This document shows, piece after piece, positions 14,267 through 21,743 of a stretch of 21,743 nt of DNA (positions are counted from its first letter, which is position 1; the number at the start of each line of letters is the position of its first letter). This DNA comes from Thermoplasmata archaeon. GTDB lineage: Archaea > Thermoplasmatota > Thermoplasmata > Lutacidiplasmatales > UBA184. The position numbers and the translations under genes are program-made. Below the pieces are notes generated by a model. That model was given only the letters and a program-made list of their open reading frames with translations. It had not been told where the DNA came from and did not search any database. The DNA lies in contig JASHSX010000015.1 in NCBI GenBank assembly GCA_030040865.1, positions 1 through 21,743 of the forward strand, in the 5' to 3' direction.

Positions 14267-14764
14267 TTGAGCGCGATTAGCGACAAGGCGGCCGCCCCCG
14301 CGCTCGCCGTGGAGCGGATCACGCACCAGGACGTACCGGCGATCTGCGCGCTCTACAAGAAGGTCTGGGAAGCGGCCCCGAGCGGGCTGCCGACGGAGCT
14401 CCTGAAGGCGTGGCAGCCGACGCCGCTCGAGTTCACGAGCTGGATGGAGGGGGTGACGTACTTCGCCGCCCGTCGCGAGGGGAAGCTGATCGGGGTCGTC
14501 GGGTGCGAGGTCCGCCACGGCGCCTGCCATCTCGTGAACCTGGCGGTCGATCCCGACACGCGGCGCCAGCGCGTCGCGTCGTCCCTCATCGCCGCGTCGC
14601 TCGAGTGGGCGAAGCACACGAACGCGCCGGTCGTCTGGGGCGACGCGCTCGCGCGGTTCACCGCGGCCGCGGCGCTGTTGAAGCACGCGGGCTTCACCGA
14701 GTGCGGCGTCCTCCACAAGCACGAGTGGAACGAGGACGTCCGGCTCTTCGAGCGGATCCTGTAG
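14267..14764 (+). CDS. GNAT-family N-acetyltransferase
   Basis: 165 aa if started at the TTG at 14267; a GTG at 14309 (codon 15) gives a 151-aa form that begins right at the conserved VERITHQDVPAI strand and may be the true start. The GNAT fold is evident: beta1-alpha1 VERITHQDVPAICALYKKVW, then ARREGKLIGVVGCEV (beta2-beta3), then motif A LVNLAVDPDTRRQRVASSLIAASLEWA with the acetyl-CoA pyrophosphate loop R-x-x-R-V-A, and a C-terminal KHAGFTECG. The acceptor (peptide N-terminus, amine or ribosomal protein) is unknown. The 120-nt gap after asnS holds only a weak A-rich stretch (14169-14182) and no convincing TATA box at the usual distance, so read-through from asnS is possible. The 3' end is 3 nt from the convergent zinc-ribbon gene. 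Confidence 0.8.
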   Translation: MSAISDKAAAPALAVERITHQDVPAICALYKKVWEAAPSGLPTELLKAWQPTPLEFTSWMEGVTYFAARREGKLIGVVGCEVRHGACHLVNLAVDPDTRRQRVASSLIAASLEWAKHTNAPVVWGDALARFTAAAALLKHAGFTECGVLHKHEWNEDVRLFERIL

Positions 14765-14767
14765 GGC

Positions 14768-15754
14768 TCAGGAACCGGCGGTGCCGCGGCCGCGCGCCGC
14801 GACGCGGGCGGTCCGGCCGGCCGGGAGCCCATGGCGTTGCTGCAGGGCGCGCAATCGGCGCAACCCCTCCTCGGGGTGGCCCCGGAAGAACTCCCGGGCC
14901 CCCGCGGCGAGGTCCATCGCCTCGAGCTCGGTCGCGACGCCGTGCTCCCGCTCCTCGACGAGGTAGTCCCCGTACTCGGTGATGTAGCGCGGCAGCGACG
15001 ACTTGAGCCGGTTCACCGCCTGCAGCCGCAGCGCCCGGATCTGCTGTTTCAGGGACGCGAGCTTCCCGGCGCGGAGCTCCGTCTCGAGGTCCTCGGCGAC
15101 CTCCGACGGCTCCTGCGGCGGGTCGATCCCGAGCGCCTGCATGTCCTTGAGCAGCGCGACGACGCGCTCGAGCTCCTCCCGGGCCTGGTCCAGGTGCCGC
15201 TCCTTGAGGGCGATCACGCGGTCGACCTGGTGGAACGTGGCGAGCGCCTGCGCGACGTCGCCGGTGCGGGCGGCGTGCAGCGCGTCCTCGATCTGGTCGC
15301 GCTCGAGGCGACTGTCGACCGCGTACGCCTCGAGTCGGGCCAGGCGGGACTTCGTCCCCTTCTCCCACGCCTCGAACGCCTCCACGATCCGCTTCTGGGC
15401 GATCCGCTCGATCCCCCGCACGACCTCGGCCCACGGCTCCGGGTTCGGCGCGGCCCGGGCCGCGTCCTCCGCCCACGCGGGAAGTCGCGGCATCTCGACG
15501 CCGAGCGGCTGCGCCGCCTCGGCCCACTGGGCGATCCGGGCGAGCCGGCGGGAGAGTTCCGTGCCGAACGGGTTCGCCGGCGGCGGGCCGGACCGACGGG
15601 CCGTCGGGTGCCGGCTGCCCGTCGGCTCGCGCGGATCGGGGACCGGCGGGGCGGCCGCGACCGGGTCGATCGCCCGATGGCAGGCCGGGCAGACGAGGAG
15701 GTCCGGCGTGAGGGACGCCCCGCAATGGGGGCACGGAGCGCTATCGGCGGCCAT
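14768..15754 (-). CDS. Zinc-ribbon and coiled-coil protein of unknown function
   Basis: 328 aa; no named family recognised. Residues 8-25 form a C-x2-C-x10-C-x2-C zinc ribbon (C8, C11, C22, C25). A Pro-rich linker (about 30-62) follows, then an almost purely helical, charged region (about 63-300). Segments such as residues 165-215 (HQVDRVIALKERHLDQAREE and the following helix) and 230-275 should form coiled coils. There is no membrane segment, so it is cytoplasmic. The tail (GRTARVAARGRG) is basic. The gene starts 18 nt after the 3' end of tRNA-Leu on the same strand and may share its transcript. Zinc-ribbon plus coiled-coil proteins of this kind are common in Thermoplasmata-like genomes, often unassigned; a scaffold or nucleic-acid-binding role is only a guess. 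Confidence 0.75.
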   Translation of the reverse strand: MAADSAPCPHCGASLTPDLLVCPACHRAIDPVAAAPPVPDPREPTGSRHPTARRSGPPPANPFGTELSRRLARIAQWAEAAQPLGVEMPRLPAWAEDAARAAPNPEPWAEVVRGIERIAQKRIVEAFEAWEKGTKSRLARLEAYAVDSRLERDQIEDALHAARTGDVAQALATFHQVDRVIALKERHLDQAREELERVVALLKDMQALGIDPPQEPSEVAEDLETELRAGKLASLKQQIRALRLQAVNRLKSSLPRYITEYGDYLVEEREHGVATELEAMDLAAGAREFFRGHPEEGLRRLRALQQRHGLPAGRTARVAARGRGTAGS

Positions 15755-15772
15755 CGGACCTCGGGACCGGTA

Positions 15773-15857
15773 TGCAGGGGGTGAGATTTGAACTCACGAA
15801 CTCCTACGAGACCAGGACCTCAACCTGGCGCCTTTGACCAAGCTGGGCCACCCCTGC
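15773..15857 (-). tRNA. tRNA-Leu (anticodon GAG)
   Basis: Minus-strand cloverleaf of 85 nt. Acceptor stem GCAGGGG (15857-15851) pairs perfectly with CCCCTGC (15780-15774), with discriminator A at 15773. The anticodon arm is CCAGG-TTGAGGT-CCTGG, giving anticodon GAG for CUC/CUU leucine codons. A long variable arm (TCTCGTAGGAGTTC, with a CTC/GAG stem) makes it class II, as expected for Leu. The T arm is GTGAG-TTCAAAT-CTCAC. CCA is not encoded (the next bases are TAC). No intron in the anticodon loop. An AT-containing element about 33 nt upstream is a likely promoter. Confidence 0.95.
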
Positions 15858-15885
15858 ACGGCCCCCCGCGCGTACGGGGCGTGAC

Positions 15886-15895
15886 CGATAACCTT
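15886..15895 (-). promoter_or_regulatory. TATA-like element of tRNA-Leu
   Basis: The minus strand reads AGGTTATCGG, centred about 33 nt before the first base of the tRNA. Spacing fits a start a few bases upstream of the mature 5' end. Confidence 0.4.
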
Positions 15896-15939
15896 TGCGA
15901 ACGCGGGCGCCTCCCGCGCGCAGAAAGGGGCCCCGTTCC

Positions 15940-15950
15940 GCAAAAAGCCT
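15940..15950 (+). promoter_or_regulatory. Possible promoter element of alba
   Basis: GCAAAAAGCCT is the only A-rich run before the alba ATG, centred about 34 nt upstream. Weak. Confidence 0.25.
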
Positions 15951-15978
15951 TGTACGGAGGCGCCGTCCCGGCCGGCCC

Positions 15979-16305
15979 ATGCCCGACGATGGGGAGAACG
16001 GCGCGACCGTCTTCATCGGCCAGAAGCCGACGATGACGTACGTCTTCCAGGTCGTGAGCCAGCTCAACTCCGGGGCGGGCCCCGTCGTCGTGCGCGCCCG
16101 GGGCAACGCGATCGGCAAGGCGGTCGACGTGGTCGAGGTCGTGCGCCGCCGCTTCCTGGAGGGCCAGGTCGCGCTCGGTCCCATCGCCATCGACACCGAG
16201 CGGCTCGTGAACCGCGAGGGGCGCGACGCGAACGTCTCTTCGATCGCGATCCCGCTCACCCGGACCGGACCGGCTCCGGCGGGCCGGCCGGCGGCTCCGG
16301 GGTAG
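15979..16305 (+). CDS. albA: DNA/RNA-binding protein Alba
   Basis: 108 aa from the ATG at 15979; the frame is open further upstream, but that part is Arg-rich and non-conserved and crosses the promoter region. The Alba pattern is clear: NGATVFIGQKPTMTYVFQVV, then VVVRARGNAIGKAVDVVEVVRRRFL (RNA/DNA-binding helix with the conserved GNAI-x-KAV-D), then a beta hairpin and VSSIAIPLTR at the end. The acetylatable lysine near the N-terminus (Sulfolobus K16) corresponds to the QKPTMTYV region. Alba is an abundant chromatin and RNA-binding protein. A Gly/Pro/Ala tail (TGPAPAGRPAAPG) beyond the usual end is encoded by bases that overlap the 3' end of the opposite gene. Confidence 0.93.
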   Translation: MPDDGENGATVFIGQKPTMTYVFQVVSQLNSGAGPVVVRARGNAIGKAVDVVEVVRRRFLEGQVALGPIAIDTERLVNREGRDANVSSIAIPLTRTGPAPAGRPAAPG

Positions 16306-18100
16306 CGGCCCGGACGACCCACGTCCCGGCGAGGACGTCGCCGAGCCGCTGGCGCTCCGACGTGAGCGCGATCACGAGGAGCCCGAACGATCCCAGGAGC
16401 GCGATCCCGACCCCGACGAACCCGAGGGCGCCGATGAAGGCGAACAGCCCGGACGGGAGGGCGACACCGTCGAGCGTCACGCCCCCGGCACTGCCGCCCT
16501 TGACCAGGAACGCGATCGCGACGGGGATCCCGATGCCGATCACCGAGAGGGCCGGCACGAGCGGGGCGTTCCGGACGAGGAGGCTCAGGAAGCCGGGCCG
16601 CCCGAGCGCCCGGTTGCGCACGACGAGGCCCACGAGCCACTTCCCGATCGTGGTGCCGACGAGCTGTTCGGAGAGGACGAAGTAGAGGAAGGCGACCGCG
16701 ATGAACGCGTAGGCGGCGGCGTTGAACGGGGTGCTCTCGACGAGCGCGACGAGCCCGCCCGGATACGTCATCGAGAGCACGGTCCAGAGGGCCGCGAACG
16801 GCGCCACGACGACCGCGAGATCGACGGCGAACGCCGCCGTGCGCTGGGCCGGGGTCGCGAAGCGACGGCTCCCGAGCTCGCGACCGACCAGCACCAGGTT
16901 CCGGGCCGTGAGCCAACCGCGGTACGCCTCGGCCGGGTCGGGCGGGTCCTGCCGCGCCGCGGAGGTCAGGTTCGCGTCGTCGCTCACGATCCAGCCCGGC
17001 ACCGGCAGCCCTTCCCACGGACGGTCGGGGGGCGGCGGGGGTCGGCCCATGAGCCGGCTCGCCTGGAGGGCGGCCGCGTGGGACGCCTCCGCGGCCTCCG
17101 TGAGGGAGACCGCGTTGCGACCCGCGACCCCGTCGCGGAACGACCGGACGAGTCGCGCCATCGGAGGGAAGGAGCCTCCCGCGGAGGCGGCCCGACCGAC
17201 CGGCGCGAGCCCCCGGCCCAGCCCTCGGTGGACCGCGTAGGCGCTCCCGAGACCGAGCAGCCCCGAGAGGTAGACGAGGTCAAGGACGCCGGCGCCCCCG
17301 ATCGCGTAGACGCCCGACGCGGCACCCGCGTAGAGCGGTGGCTGGTGGAGCACGTCGGCCCCGACCAGGACCCCGAGGGTCGCCGAGCCGAACCCCAGGG
17401 GGATCGCGAGCGCTTCCCGCCCCGGCAGGATCCGCGGGGCGAGCGCGGCCGCGACGACGCCCGCGCCGATCGGCGGGAGCAGGTACTCGGGGAAGTTCTC
17501 CTCGATCCCGACCCCCGGGAGCGCGACGGAGAAGGCGAACGTGAGCACGAGCACCCCGCCCGTGATCGCGAGCAGCGCCGCGAGGGTGCGGGCCGTCCCG
17601 CCGCGCACCACCCCGACGACGACGGCCACTGCGACCGCGGCGGACGCCGCGATCGCCACCACGAGGTCCTGGGCTCCCGCGAACGCGACGTGCAGCGCCG
17701 CGGCGACGGAGCCGACCAGGGGGTCGGCGACGGGCAGCACCAGGACGAGCAGCAGGGCGGTGAGCGCGATCAGGGCGAGGGCGAAGAGACCGAGCGATCG
17801 CCCCGCCGGCGGCGCGAACCGATCGAACGACAGCGCGAGGACGAACAGAGGGAACAGTGCCCCGGCGAAGCTGATCGCGAGCCAATCGTTCGCGATCGGC
17901 ACGAGCGGCAGCAGCGCGAGCGAGGCGACGAGCGAGCCCGGGAGCAGCAGCCAGAACGCCCGGCGCCCGAAGCCGACGCTCGACGCGAACTCGGGGTGCT
18001 CGAAGGCGAGCAGGAACCAGGCCGCCCACAGCGCGCCGGGCAGCGCGAGCGAGGCCGTGTTCGCACCGATGTCGAGCGTGAGCTGGACCGGGTTGACCAT
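16256..18100 (-). CDS. DUF1614-RDD fusion membrane protein
   Basis: 614 aa. The N-terminal part (about 1-295) has about eight hydrophobic helices and resembles DUF1614 proteins: VGIEENFPEYLLPPIGAG (about 196-213) and the GGAGVLDLVYLSG signature (about 267-279) match the GI-x-x-x-x-LPP and GGAG-x-x-D-x-x-x-L-x-G patterns I associate with that family. A soluble linker (about 300-400) contains a Pro-rich stretch (GRPPPPPDRPWEGLPVPGW). The C-terminal part (about 410-598) is an RDD domain: RFATPAQRTAAFAVDLAVV, GTTIGKWLVGLVV and ERQRLGDVLAGTWVV near the end. RDD proteins are integral membrane proteins, some linked to ion transport; DUF1614 has no known role. The stop lies 50 nt inside the alba coding region on the other strand. 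The two domains in one frame with no stop indicate a real fusion. Confidence 0.78.
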   Translation of the reverse strand: MVNPVQLTLDIGANTASLALPGALWAAWFLLAFEHPEFASSVGFGRRAFWLLLPGSLVASLALLPLVPIANDWLAISFAGALFPLFVLALSFDRFAPPAGRSLGLFALALIALTALLLVLVLPVADPLVGSVAAALHVAFAGAQDLVVAIAASAAVAVAVVVGVVRGGTARTLAALLAITGGVLVLTFAFSVALPGVGIEENFPEYLLPPIGAGVVAAALAPRILPGREALAIPLGFGSATLGVLVGADVLHQPPLYAGAASGVYAIGGAGVLDLVYLSGLLGLGSAYAVHRGLGRGLAPVGRAASAGGSFPPMARLVRSFRDGVAGRNAVSLTEAAEASHAAALQASRLMGRPPPPPDRPWEGLPVPGWIVSDDANLTSAARQDPPDPAEAYRGWLTARNLVLVGRELGSRRFATPAQRTAAFAVDLAVVVAPFAALWTVLSMTYPGGLVALVESTPFNAAAYAFIAVAFLYFVLSEQLVGTTIGKWLVGLVVRNRALGRPGFLSLLVRNAPLVPALSVIGIGIPVAIAFLVKGGSAGGVTLDGVALPSGLFAFIGALGFVGVGIALLGSFGLLVIALTSERQRLGDVLAGTWVVRAATPEPPAGPPEPVRSG

Positions 18101-18111
18101 CGCGGCTCCGT

Positions 18112-18137
18112 GTCCCGGGGCCCGGGGGGCTCGGGAC
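18112..18137. repeat. Imperfect GC-rich inverted repeat upstream of the DUF1614-RDD gene
   Basis: GTCCCGGGGCCC pairs with GGGGCTCGGGAC (10 of 12 positions) around a 2-nt centre, starting 12 nt before the ATG at 18100. It would be a stable hairpin in the minus-strand leader if transcription starts at the upstream TATA-like element (about 18152-18164). May be only GC-rich composition. Confidence 0.35.
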
Positions 18138-18152
18138 GAGGTCGGCGGTAGG

Positions 18153-18160
18153 CCTAAACG
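18153..18160 (+). promoter_or_regulatory. TATA-like element of the aspartase gene
   Basis: CCTAAACG is centred about 33 nt before the ATG at 18189; adjacent TTTTG extends the AT-rich island. The same island on the minus strand (AAAACGTTTAGG) may serve the DUF1614-RDD gene. Confidence 0.4.
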
Positions 18161-18188
18161 TTTTGTCAGCGACCTCGCTCGTCAGGGC

Positions 18189-19589
<1,401 letters not shown>

Positions 19590-19612
19590 CGGCGGGGCCC
19601 GGGTGCCGTCAC

Positions 19613-19618
19613 GTTAAG
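19613..19618 (+). promoter_or_regulatory. TATA-like element of the TrmB-family gene
   Basis: GTTAAG is centred about 28 nt before the ATG at 19644, so the regulator can be transcribed separately from aspA. The same GTTAAG hexamer precedes dut. Confidence 0.45.
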
Positions 19619-19643
19619 TCCCGGTGCGACCGTTCGCGCGTGC

Positions 19644-20399
19644 ATGGCGACGGTCGAGCAGACCGCGGTCTCGCTGGGCAACCAGTCGTCGGACGAGTTC
19701 CGCCGGGCGGCCGACGTGCTCGGGAAGGTCGGGCTCACCCAGTACGAGGCGCGGGCGTACATCGCGCTCGTCGCCCGCGGCGTCGGGGACGCCGCCACGC
19801 TCGCGACCGCCGCCGGGATCCCGAGGACGAGCGCCTACAAGGTGCTCGAGTCCCTGGCCGCGAAGGGGTACGCGCAGCCGACCGGCGGCAAGCCGATCCT
19901 CTTCCGCCCGACGCCGCCGCTCGACGTCGCCGAGACGCTCAAGACGGCGATCCAGGAGGTCTTCGAGCAGCTCGCCGCGCTCCACCGGGTCGTGGCCGAG
20001 CACGGCGAGCCGCAGCTGGTCTACCTGCTCTCGGGGCGCGAGAAGGTCCTCGCGAAGGTCGGTGAGCTCCTGGACCAGTCGGTCCAGACGTTCATCCTCA
20101 CGACCCCGCAGATCGCCGACGTGCGCGACGAGCTCGGGAAGAAGCTCCAGCACGCGGTGAAGCGCGGGGTCCGCGTCACCTTCGTCTCGGCGCCGCTCCA
20201 GAAGGTGCCCGAGGGTGTCGAGTACGTCGCCCGGGAGAACCTCCGGGCGACCGAGGTACTCGCCGACGGCGAGCACGCGCTGCTCGCGGCCCCCGGGTTC
20301 GACGCCTGCGGATTCACCGACAACCCGATCTTGATCGCGCACCTGAAGCAGTTCCTCGAGGTGATCCTCGAGAAGGGACCGGACGAGGCGCCGGCGTAG
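19644..20399 (+). CDS. TrmB-family transcriptional regulator
   Basis: 251 aa. An N-terminal winged helix-turn-helix (about 26-90) reads LGKVGLTQYEARAYIALVARG, then AATLATAAGIPRTSAYKVLESLAAKGY, typical of TrmB proteins. A helical linker (about 93-115, VAETLKTAIQEVFEQLAALH) probably mediates dimerisation. The C-terminal TrmB effector-like domain (about 122-245) has strands LVYLLSGREKVLAKVGEL and FILTTPQIADVRDEL, as in the PLD-like sensor of the family. Sugar-type TrmB proteins bind maltose or glucose; this short form lacks the extra C-terminal sugar-binding region, so the effector is unknown. It sits between aspA and a Taw2-like gene on one strand and could control aspA, which is inference. Taw2 starts 24 nt after its stop. 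Confidence 0.88.
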   Translation: MATVEQTAVSLGNQSSDEFRRAADVLGKVGLTQYEARAYIALVARGVGDAATLATAAGIPRTSAYKVLESLAAKGYAQPTGGKPILFRPTPPLDVAETLKTAIQEVFEQLAALHRVVAEHGEPQLVYLLSGREKVLAKVGELLDQSVQTFILTTPQIADVRDELGKKLQHAVKRGVRVTFVSAPLQKVPEGVEYVARENLRATEVLADGEHALLAAPGFDACGFTDNPILIAHLKQFLEVILEKGPDEAPA

Positions 20400-20423
20400 C
20401 GCGCTCGCGCCCGGGACCGGTCG

Positions 20424-21314
20424 ATGCCGTCGTCGGGGGTCGCCGGGGACCGCTCCCCGCCGGCCGAGCGGGTCCGGGCGCGGCTTCGGGCCGAGGCCGG
20501 GGCGGCCGCGGCCCGGGCGATGCCGGCGGGCTACCAGCGGCTTGGCCGCGTCCTGGTGCTCCGCCTCCCTGCGACCCTGCGCCCTCACTTCGGTGCGATC
20601 GGCCGCGCGTGGCAGGACGAGCTGGGGGTCGCCACGGTCCTCGTGCGGACGGGGCCGATCGACGGCGAGCTGCGGACGCCCGCCGTGGAGCGGATCGCGG
20701 GCGACGCGACCGAGACGGAGGTCGTGGAGCACGGCGTCCGCTGGCAGTTCGACGCGGCGCGCCTCATGTTCGCCGCCGGGAATCGGACGGAACGCCGACG
20801 GGCCGGGGAGATCGTCCGCCCGGGAGAGACCGTCGTCGATCTGTTCGCCGGGATCGGATACTTCGCGATCCCGGCCGCCGGCCCCGGCCGCGCGGGGCGG
20901 GTGGTGGCGGTCGAGAAGAACCCGCTCGCGTTCCGCTACCTCACCGAGAACGCGCGCCGCAACGGGGTCGCCGAGCGGCTCACGGCGGTCCTCGGCGACA
21001 ACCGGACGGTCGCCCTGCCGGTCGTCAGCGCCGATCGGATCTTCCTCGGGTACCTTCCGTCCGCGGTTCCCTGGATTCCGCGCGCGGTCGACCTCGCGGG
21101 GCCCGGTGCCTGGCTCCACGTCCACCTCGTCGACGACGTGCGGGGTGCGCCCGGGCGGGCGATCGCGGAGGTCGTGCGCGCGATCGACGCCGCGGGGGCG
21201 GCGGTCGACGGACCCCCGCACGCGCGTATCGTGAAGCCGTACGGGCCCGGGCGGGCGCACGTCGTGGTGGACGTCCGTCTCGCGGCGACCCCGTCGATCA
21301 CGCCGCCGCGGTGA
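20424..21314 (+). CDS. taw2: Taw2-like tRNA wyosine enzyme (Trm5/TYW2 family)
   Basis: 296 aa. A Trm5/TYW2-type N-terminal region (LGRVLVLRLPATLRPHFGAIG) is followed by an RNA-binding segment with RLMFAAGNRTERRR, the signature of this family just before the Rossmann fold. The SAM-binding loop is VVDLFAGIGYFAIPAA (137-152), followed by VVAVEKNPLAFRYLTEN and the substrate motif FLGYLP (207-212). Trm5 m1G37 methyltransferases have an N-(L)-P-P/LP motif with Asn; the GY-x-P form suggests TYW2/Taw2, which transfers the aminocarboxypropyl group of SAM to the wyosine base at position 37 of tRNA-Phe. A bifunctional Taw22 or a Trm5 role is possible. The ATG at 20424 is 24 nt after the regulator stop; the first 30 residues are weakly conserved, so a downstream start is possible. 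The 3' end overlaps the convergent aminotransferase by 17 nt. Confidence 0.78.
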   Translation: MPSSGVAGDRSPPAERVRARLRAEAGAAAARAMPAGYQRLGRVLVLRLPATLRPHFGAIGRAWQDELGVATVLVRTGPIDGELRTPAVERIAGDATETEVVEHGVRWQFDAARLMFAAGNRTERRRAGEIVRPGETVVDLFAGIGYFAIPAAGPGRAGRVVAVEKNPLAFRYLTENARRNGVAERLTAVLGDNRTVALPVVSADRIFLGYLPSAVPWIPRAVDLAGPGAWLHVHLVDDVRGAPGRAIAEVVRAIDAAGAAVDGPPHARIVKPYGPGRAHVVVDVRLAATPSITPPR

Positions 21315-21743
21315 CGGGGCGCAGGGACGCGAGCGCGGCCGGGAACGCCTCCGCGAACCGTTCGATGTCCCCGGGCGGGTTCGAGAAGGAGACCCGCACG
21401 AACTGGGTCCCGTGGGCTTTCGAGAGGTAGTTGCCGGCCCGGAGAAAGACGCCGTGGTGTTCCAGCATCTCCCGCTGGATCGCCTCGGGCCCGACCCCGG
21501 TCGCGGCGACGTCGATCGCCATCATGTTGGCCCGCGACGGGAAGACGAGGAGGCGCGTCCCCGGAACGGAGGCGACGACGTCGCGGATCCGCGCCCCGTT
21601 CGCCCGGGTCTGCGCGACGACCCCGCCGATCCAGCGGGCCTTCGTCCGGAGCCCCTCGATGGCGGCGACCTGCGCGAGGATGTTGACGCCGAGGTCGTTC
21701 GTGTTGAACCGGGCGAGCTCCTTCACGCGCTCGGGCGGCGCCA
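21298..21743 (-). CDS. Class I/II PLP-dependent aminotransferase, C-terminal part
   Basis: Cut by the right edge; about 147 C-terminal residues are visible and the start and the PLP-binding lysine are outside. The visible part matches the small domain of fold-type I aminotransferases: a long helix FNTNDLGVNILAQVAAIEGL, then GTRLLVFPSRANMMAIDV, then GVFLRAGNYLSK and the substrate-carboxylate arginine in FVRVSFSNPPGDIERFAEAF. Such enzymes transfer amino groups between amino acids and 2-oxo acids. The substrate (aspartate, aromatic, alanine, histidinol phosphate) cannot be told from this fragment. An in-frame GTG at 21726 is internal, not the true start. Confidence 0.85.
   Translation of the reverse strand, partial: APPERVKELARFNTNDLGVNILAQVAAIEGLRTKARWIGGVVAQTRANGARIRDVVASVPGTRLLVFPSRANMMAIDVAATGVGPEAIQREMLEHHGVFLRAGNYLSKAHGTQFVRVSFSNPPGDIERFAEAFPAALASLRPVTAAA

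Noticed and set aside
15895..15978. 28-residue N-terminal extension of Alba.
   Set aside because: Arg-rich, non-conserved and overlapping the promoter region; the Alba fold starts right after the ATG at 15979.
18114..18127. Tandem CCCGGGG CCCGGGG.
   Set aside because: Only two 7-bp copies in GC-rich DNA; best explained by base composition or as part of the larger imperfect inverted repeat.
17541..18188. Upstream extension of the aspartase frame by 216 codons.
   Set aside because: It is antisense to the DUF1614-RDD gene, Ser/Arg/Ala-rich, and the aspartase family begins close to the ATG at 18189, which has a TATA-like element.

Overview
The window is about 21.7 kb of very GC-rich (roughly 70%) archaeal chromosome, almost fully coding. 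Archaeal markers include RNA polymerase subunit L, transcription factor S, Alba, a Hef-type helicase, a TrmB-family regulator, an HTH_10 (Bat-like) regulator, a probable archaeosine synthase, a Taw2-like wyosine enzyme and a class II tRNA-Leu without encoded CCA. Many genes have a short A/T-rich TATA-like element about 24-38 nt before the start codon and no clear Shine-Dalgarno sequence, which implies leaderless mRNAs. The best guess is an uncultured, GC-rich, respiring member of the Euryarchaeota/Thermoplasmatota. The lineage is an inference; no rRNA is present. I see no mobile element, CRISPR array, prophage or integrase.

Layout. 1-3670 (minus): 3' part of the ubiD-ubiA-orphan-arcS block. 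UbiD and UbiA overlap by 4 nt (GTGA) and suggest quinone (menaquinone/futalosine-type) tail attachment and decarboxylation. An unrecognised 118-aa protein and a 3'-truncated ArcS follow. 3760-4961 (plus): an HTH_10 regulator divergent from ubiD, then dUTPase. 4958-6565 (minus): a Hef-like SF2 helicase without nuclease domain. 6628-9295 (plus): a membrane family 2 glycosyltransferase, then an aldehyde dehydrogenase. 9350-9982 (plus): a zinc-ribbon, single-pass membrane protein with a putative glycosylated outer domain. 9983-10957 (minus): rpoL-kptA.

11086-14764 (plus): purD; a TFS-asnS operon with a 4-nt overlap; a GNAT acetyltransferase. 14768-15857 (minus): tRNA-Leu(GAG) followed by a zinc-ribbon/coiled-coil protein. 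15979-16305 (plus): Alba, whose 3' end overlaps by 50 nt a convergent DUF1614-RDD fusion membrane protein (16256-18100, minus). 18189-21314 (plus): aspartase, a TrmB-family regulator and a Taw2-like enzyme. 21298-21743 (minus): C-terminal part of a class I/II aminotransferase cut by the window edge.

Most of the content is housekeeping: nucleotide metabolism, transcription, tRNA charging and tRNA modification. No obvious multi-gene defence or novel enzymatic system is visible. The less ordinary items are the DUF1614-RDD fusion, the CrtQ/HpnB-like glycosyltransferase next to an aldehyde dehydrogenase, the helicase-only Hef with a palindromic divergent promoter, the two zinc-ribbon proteins of unknown role, and the 118-aa orphan.
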